NCBI RefSeq assembly: GCF_001722335.1
Contig: NZ_MIHA01000003.1
Location: 1 to 64,000 of the forward strand
Length of the DNA: 64,000 nt
Source: Mycolicibacterium flavescens
GTDB taxonomy: Bacteria > Actinomycetota > Actinomycetes > Mycobacteriales > Mycobacteriaceae
Reading direction: 5' to 3'
Below the pieces are notes generated by a model. It had not been told where the DNA came from, did not search any database, and was given only the letters and a program-made list of their open reading frames with translations. A program made the translations under genes and the position numbers. This document shows, one piece after another, positions 61,444 to 64,000 of this stretch. Position 1 is the first letter of the stretch. Each line of letters begins with the position of its first letter.

Positions 61444-62673
61444 TCAGGTAATGGCACCTTCGATCTTCAGATCGATGAGGTCGTGGTCTTCCATGCCGAG
61501 TTCCCGCAGCACCTCATCGGTGTGCTCGGCGAACAAGGGTGCTCGGCTGAGTTCGGCGAACGCGTCGTCGAACTTCACCGGATTGGCAACCAGCCGTTGC
61601 CTATTGCCCTGCGCGTCTTCGACGGTTGCGATCCGCCCGTTGGCGAGCATCGACTCGTCGTTGGCTACCTCCCAGGCGTCCTGCACCGGCGCCCACTGAC
61701 CGCCGAGCAGATCCAACAACCTCGTGCAGTCGTCGAAGGTGCGCGCGCCGATCGCGTCGGCCAGTAGAGCGGTGGCCTCATCGGCGTTGGCAGCCAAGGA
61801 CTCCGACGTCTCGAACCGCTCGTCGTCGGCCGCCTTCCGCAGGCCCAACAACCGGCACAGCGGAGCCCAGTAGCGGGTGGGCTGCAGCATCGACAACTGG
61901 ATGAACCGGCCGTCGGAGCATCGGTAGGCGCCGGTCAGTGGGTTGCCCAGCGCTTGAGTACGGTGGTCGATCTTGGGCAGCGGACAGCCGTACAACATGG
62001 CCAGGTTCACGTTGGACTGATTAGCCCACGCCCCCACCGCCAGAAGCGATACGTCGACAACCGAGGTCTCGCCCGTCGCCTGCCTCCCGTACAGCGCCGC
62101 TGCCACCGCACCCGCGATGGTGATGCCGCCGATGTTGTCGCCGAACGCGCCCGCGGGCATGCCCACCGGGACCTCGGACTCGGCCGCTGTGACACCGTCG
62201 GCGTTACCTGCGCGTGCCCAGAACGCCGTGGAATCGTATGCGCCGTTGTCGCGATCGGGCCCCTCGCTCCCGAACCCGCTACCCGCGACGTAGATGATCG
62301 ACGGATTGATCCGACGGATCTCGTCGAGATCGATTCGCAGTTTCGCGCGCGCTTGTGGTAGGTGGTTGGTCAGAAACACGTCGCTGCGCCGGACGAGTTC
62401 CTCGAACACCGGACGCGATTGATTGAGCGCCAACGACAATCCGACGCTGCGCTTACCGCGGTTGGGCGCCTCCACCGTCGGCGAGAACGAAACGCCGGGG
62501 GCGGTGGCGGAGCGGCCTGCGACCGTGACCAGTCCCCGCTGCGCATCCCCGGTCACCGGGTTCTCGACCTTTATGACGTCCGCACCCCAGTCGGCGAGCA
62601 CCGCGCCCGCGGAAGGCACGAACGTGAACTGCGCGACCTCCAGCACCCGCACGCCGGTCATCGGTTTACGCAT
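61444..62673 (-). CDS. CaiB/BaiF-family CoA-transferase
   Basis: A 409-residue family III CoA-transferase. MTGVRVLEVAQFTFVPSAGA starts the fold; NRGKRSVGLSLALNQSR near 71, FLTNHLPQARAKLRID near 99 and GAFGDNIGGITIAGAVAAAL near 175, with the catalytic Asp in GDNIGG, are intact. It moves CoA between carboxylic acids. The gap before it holds the palindrome TTACTAGGTAA at 62744-62754, which could be its own operator. Confidence 0.85.
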   Translation of the reverse strand: MRKPMTGVRVLEVAQFTFVPSAGAVLADWGADVIKVENPVTGDAQRGLVTVAGRSATAPGVSFSPTVEAPNRGKRSVGLSLALNQSRPVFEELVRRSDVFLTNHLPQARAKLRIDLDEIRRINPSIIYVAGSGFGSEGPDRDNGAYDSTAFWARAGNADGVTAAESEVPVGMPAGAFGDNIGGITIAGAVAAALYGRQATGETSVVDVSLLAVGAWANQSNVNLAMLYGCPLPKIDHRTQALGNPLTGAYRCSDGRFIQLSMLQPTRYWAPLCRLLGLRKAADDERFETSESLAANADEATALLADAIGARTFDDCTRLLDLLGGQWAPVQDAWEVANDESMLANGRIATVEDAQGNRQRLVANPVKFDDAFAELSRAPLFAEHTDEVLRELGMEDHDLIDLKIEGAIT

Positions 62674-62743
62674 CTACCCACATCCGTCCCCCACGCGGTC
62701 CGGTAGCTCCCGGTCCTCGATCAAGTCGCAAGGCCTACATAGA

Positions 62744-62754
62744 TTACTAGGTAA
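62744..62754. promoter_or_regulatory. short palindrome TTACTAGGTAA upstream of a CoA-transferase
   Basis: A near-perfect 11-base inverted repeat 71 bases before the minus-strand CoA-transferase. Possible regulator site or part of the promoter; no second copy was seen. Confidence 0.3.
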
Positions 62755-62811
62755 GCAATGTCACGCATTCGTGTTTCTGCGCAACCCTCTCGCCGACAGG
62801 CGGCTCACCTC

Positions 62812-62839
62812 AGACCACATAATTGAGTTTTTGTGGTCT
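62812..62839. promoter_or_regulatory. inverted repeat AGACCACA-N12-TGTGGTCT, candidate operator
   Basis: A perfect 8-base inverted repeat (62812-62819 and 62832-62839) upstream of a TetR gene, with a third half-site TGTGGTCC at 62861-62868. It probably is the autoregulatory site of that TetR. Confidence 0.55.
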
Positions 62840-62903
62840 GTGGCAGAGATTAAGAGCTAATGTGGTCCGAGTCAAGGTTGTTCATCGAGGGGGTTTTGCG
62901 AAG

Positions 62904-63575
62904 ATGGCAGGCGTGTCAACGCGCGCGAGTGCGGGCCGAGTCGCGTCCTGGGGCGCCGATGCGCCGGTTGGCGAGGAGCAGGCCAGGGAGCGACTGCTGG
63001 ACGCGGCGGAGGCCTGTTTTGTCGACTTCGGGCCCGGCCGCACCCGGATGAGCGACATCGCCAAGCGGGCCGGCGTGCATCGTCGAACGGTGTACGACTA
63101 CTTCCCCACGAAGGACGCGCTCGTGGCCGCATCCTTCGTGCGGGCGATCGACGCAGTGCTCGAGGCTTCAGAATCCTGTTGGCAGATGGATGAACCTTTT
63201 CTGGATCAACTGTGCAATGCGATGTTGATCGGATTGCGGGACGCACGGAACTCGCCCACGATGTCGCTACTGATCGGTGCCGACGACCTCGGACGAACGT
63301 TTCGGGCCGCCGAGGGCTCCGAAGTCTGGAGCGACCGTCTCGCGAAGGCACTCGGCGGCCGCCTCCAAGCAGCCATCGCGGCGGGTGAGGTCCGCGATGA
63401 TCTCACTGCCGAGACCATGGCCCACTGGGTGACCCGCATTGCATTCAGCCTCGCCGCCGAACCCGGCAGAAGCGAGGACGGAGGCGACGCCGGCCTGATT
63501 CGAGCATTCGTCCCCGCCTGCCTCGCACCGCGACGAATCGGGACGCCCGTAGACAGGGCGAACAGTCCGACCTGA
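62904..63575 (+). CDS. TetR-family regulator
   Basis: A 223-residue TetR. The helix-turn-helix (ARERLLDAAEACFVDFGPGR, then SDIAKRAGVHRRTVYDYFPT) lies at about residues 26-72. ATG 62904 was chosen because the longer frame has no ribosome site and crosses the inverted repeat; AGGGGG lies 12 bases upstream. It is divergent from the CoA-transferase at 61.4-62.7 kb, which it may control. A class 2 site follows its stop, for the next gene. Confidence 0.85.
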   Translation: MAGVSTRASAGRVASWGADAPVGEEQARERLLDAAEACFVDFGPGRTRMSDIAKRAGVHRRTVYDYFPTKDALVAASFVRAIDAVLEASESCWQMDEPFLDQLCNAMLIGLRDARNSPTMSLLIGADDLGRTFRAAEGSEVWSDRLAKALGGRLQAAIAAGEVRDDLTAETMAHWVTRIAFSLAAEPGRSEDGGDAGLIRAFVPACLAPRRIGTPVDRANSPT

Positions 63576-63579
63576 AGTA

Positions 63580-63593
63580 GACACGATTGTCAG
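63580..63593. promoter_or_regulatory. class 2 operator AGACACGATTGTCA
   Basis: A class 2 palindrome with one mismatch and the same GAAAC tail as the site at 45570. It lies between the TetR stop and the acyl-CoA dehydrogenase relic. Confidence 0.6.
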
Positions 63594-63688
63594 AAACGTA
63601 TCTCACTGACCGTCTCGACTCACATCAGCGGACACCCAAAGCTGACTATTGTCCGGATGTAGGGACGCAGAAGACGATTGCCTGAAAG

Positions 63689-63702
63689 TGACACACGTGC
63701 CA
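63689..63702. promoter_or_regulatory. class 2 operator fused to a -10 box
   Basis: TGACACACGTGCCA runs into CAGAAT (63701-63706), and a GTG follows 5 bases later (63712). This GTG begins an 11-codon frame that stops before the next start, so the gene it served is probably lost. Confidence 0.62.
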
Positions 63703-63756
63703 GAATCGGCGGTGACAGACATCGACGAGCAGCCGACTCGGCTGTAGGAGCGCCAC

Positions 63757-63881
63757 ATGAGTACGGATCTGACCGAAGAAGAGACGTCAGAGATGCACCA
63801 CTGATGATCGTCGGAGAGGGCACCAACGAGATTCAGCGCAACGTCATCGCGGCCCAACTGGTCGCCCGCGGCGGCATCTGA
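63757..63881 (+). pseudogene. acyl-CoA dehydrogenase relic (both ends only)
   Basis: ATG 63757 after GGAG begins STDLTEEETSEMH, like the N-terminus of an acyl-CoA dehydrogenase, and stops at once. In another frame the sequence continues MIVGEGTNEIQRNVIAAQLV and ends at TGA 63879-63881, which is the C-terminal flavin-contact segment of that family. Nearly the whole enzyme (about 350 residues) has been deleted. It still has two class 2 sites upstream. Confidence 0.78.
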
Positions 63882-63901
63882 AACGCGATAGGAGACGCGC
63901 C

Positions 63902-64000
63902 GTGGCATACGTGATCACTCAGAACTGTTGCAAGGATGCCAGTTGCGTGCCGGTGTGCCCGGTCGACTGCATTCGTCCGGTTGGCGCCGCCGGTCAATTC
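63902..64000 (+). CDS. fprB: N-terminal ferredoxin part of an FprB-like ferredoxin-NADP reductase (partial)
   Basis: GTG 63902 after GGAGACGCG opens a frame that runs off the right edge. The 33 residues seen (AYVITQNCCKDASCVPVCPV and DCIRPVG) are a bacterial 7Fe ferredoxin start, closely like the N-terminal ferredoxin of mycobacterial FprB, which is fused to an NADP-linked flavoprotein. A stand-alone FdxA-type ferredoxin is the alternative. Either could pass electrons to the P450s or the Rieske oxygenase. Confidence 0.72.
   Translation, partial: MAYVITQNCCKDASCVPVCPVDCIRPVGAAGQF

Noticed and set aside
1..64000. tRNA, rRNA, riboswitch, CRISPR array, prophage or replication origin
   Set aside because: No cloverleaf, rRNA block, repeat-spacer array, integrase or DnaA-box cluster was seen on either strand by eye; rho-independent terminators with T runs were also not found.

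Overview
The window looks like a high-GC mycobacterial chromosome segment (Mycobacterium or Mycolicibacterium type). The evidence is frequent GTG starts, ATGA/GTGA gene overlaps, promoters that sit 5-8 nt before a start codon (leaderless transcription), several F420-type luciferase-like oxidoreductases, mycofactocin-type dehydrogenases, a double-TetR regulator of the Mce3R kind, many CoA-transferases and lipid-transfer-type thiolases, and an FprB-like gene at the right edge. No rRNA, tRNA, CRISPR array or prophage was seen.

Almost the whole window is a lipid/aromatic/terpenoid-like catabolic region. Left part (1-13 kb): an SDR, a relic acyl-CoA dehydrogenase, DUF35 and flavin-fold proteins, a phosphotransferase, a nitroreductase/EthD-like/CrtC-like/PEP-mobile-domain block, an F420 enzyme, a P450 with its divergent TetR, and a spirocyclase-AveC-like membrane protein. 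Middle (13-37 kb): a decayed AveC copy, a LigB/MhpB-type extradiol dioxygenase, an alpha-methylacyl-CoA racemase, the double TetR, a MaoC pair, aldehyde and NDMA-type alcohol dehydrogenases, a second P450 with an enoyl-CoA hydratase/DUF35/SDR operon, orphan cytochrome oxidase subunits III and IV, SDRs, and an Ltp/DUF35/amidohydrolase operon. Right part (37-64 kb): a tandem CoA-transferase, a ligase/Ltp/two-subunit acyl-CoA dehydrogenase operon, a meta-cleavage operon (hydrolase, hydratase, aldolase), and a ten-gene operon (48.3-57.6 kb) with Ltp, DUF35, Rieske oxygenase alpha and beta, CoA ligase, hydratase, aldehyde dehydrogenase, flavin reductase and acyl-CoA dehydrogenase. A thioesterase/hydrolase operon, CoA-transferases and a TetR follow.

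Together the genes could hydroxylate a hydrophobic substrate (P450s, Rieske enzyme), oxidise it to an acid, activate it with CoA, shorten its side chain by dehydrogenation, hydration and retro-aldol cleavage (ACAD alpha/beta, MaoC or crotonase, Ltp+DUF35), and open an aromatic ring by meta-cleavage. The substrate cannot be read from sequence; a steroid- or terpenoid-like or alkyl-aromatic compound is an inference.

Two families of operator palindromes organise the region. Class 1 (TGACAGT-NN-ACTGTCA, seven copies) marks promoters from 2.7 to 12.7 kb plus one at 33 kb. Class 2 (TGACA-N4-TGYCA, often run straight into a CAGAAT -10 box and a leaderless start; about eleven copies) marks promoters from 14 to 63.7 kb. 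Class 1 probably belongs to the TetR at 11 kb and class 2 to the Mce3R-like double TetR at 17-18.4 kb. At least eight genes are broken or are relics, several by internal deletion, so the region appears to be decaying.
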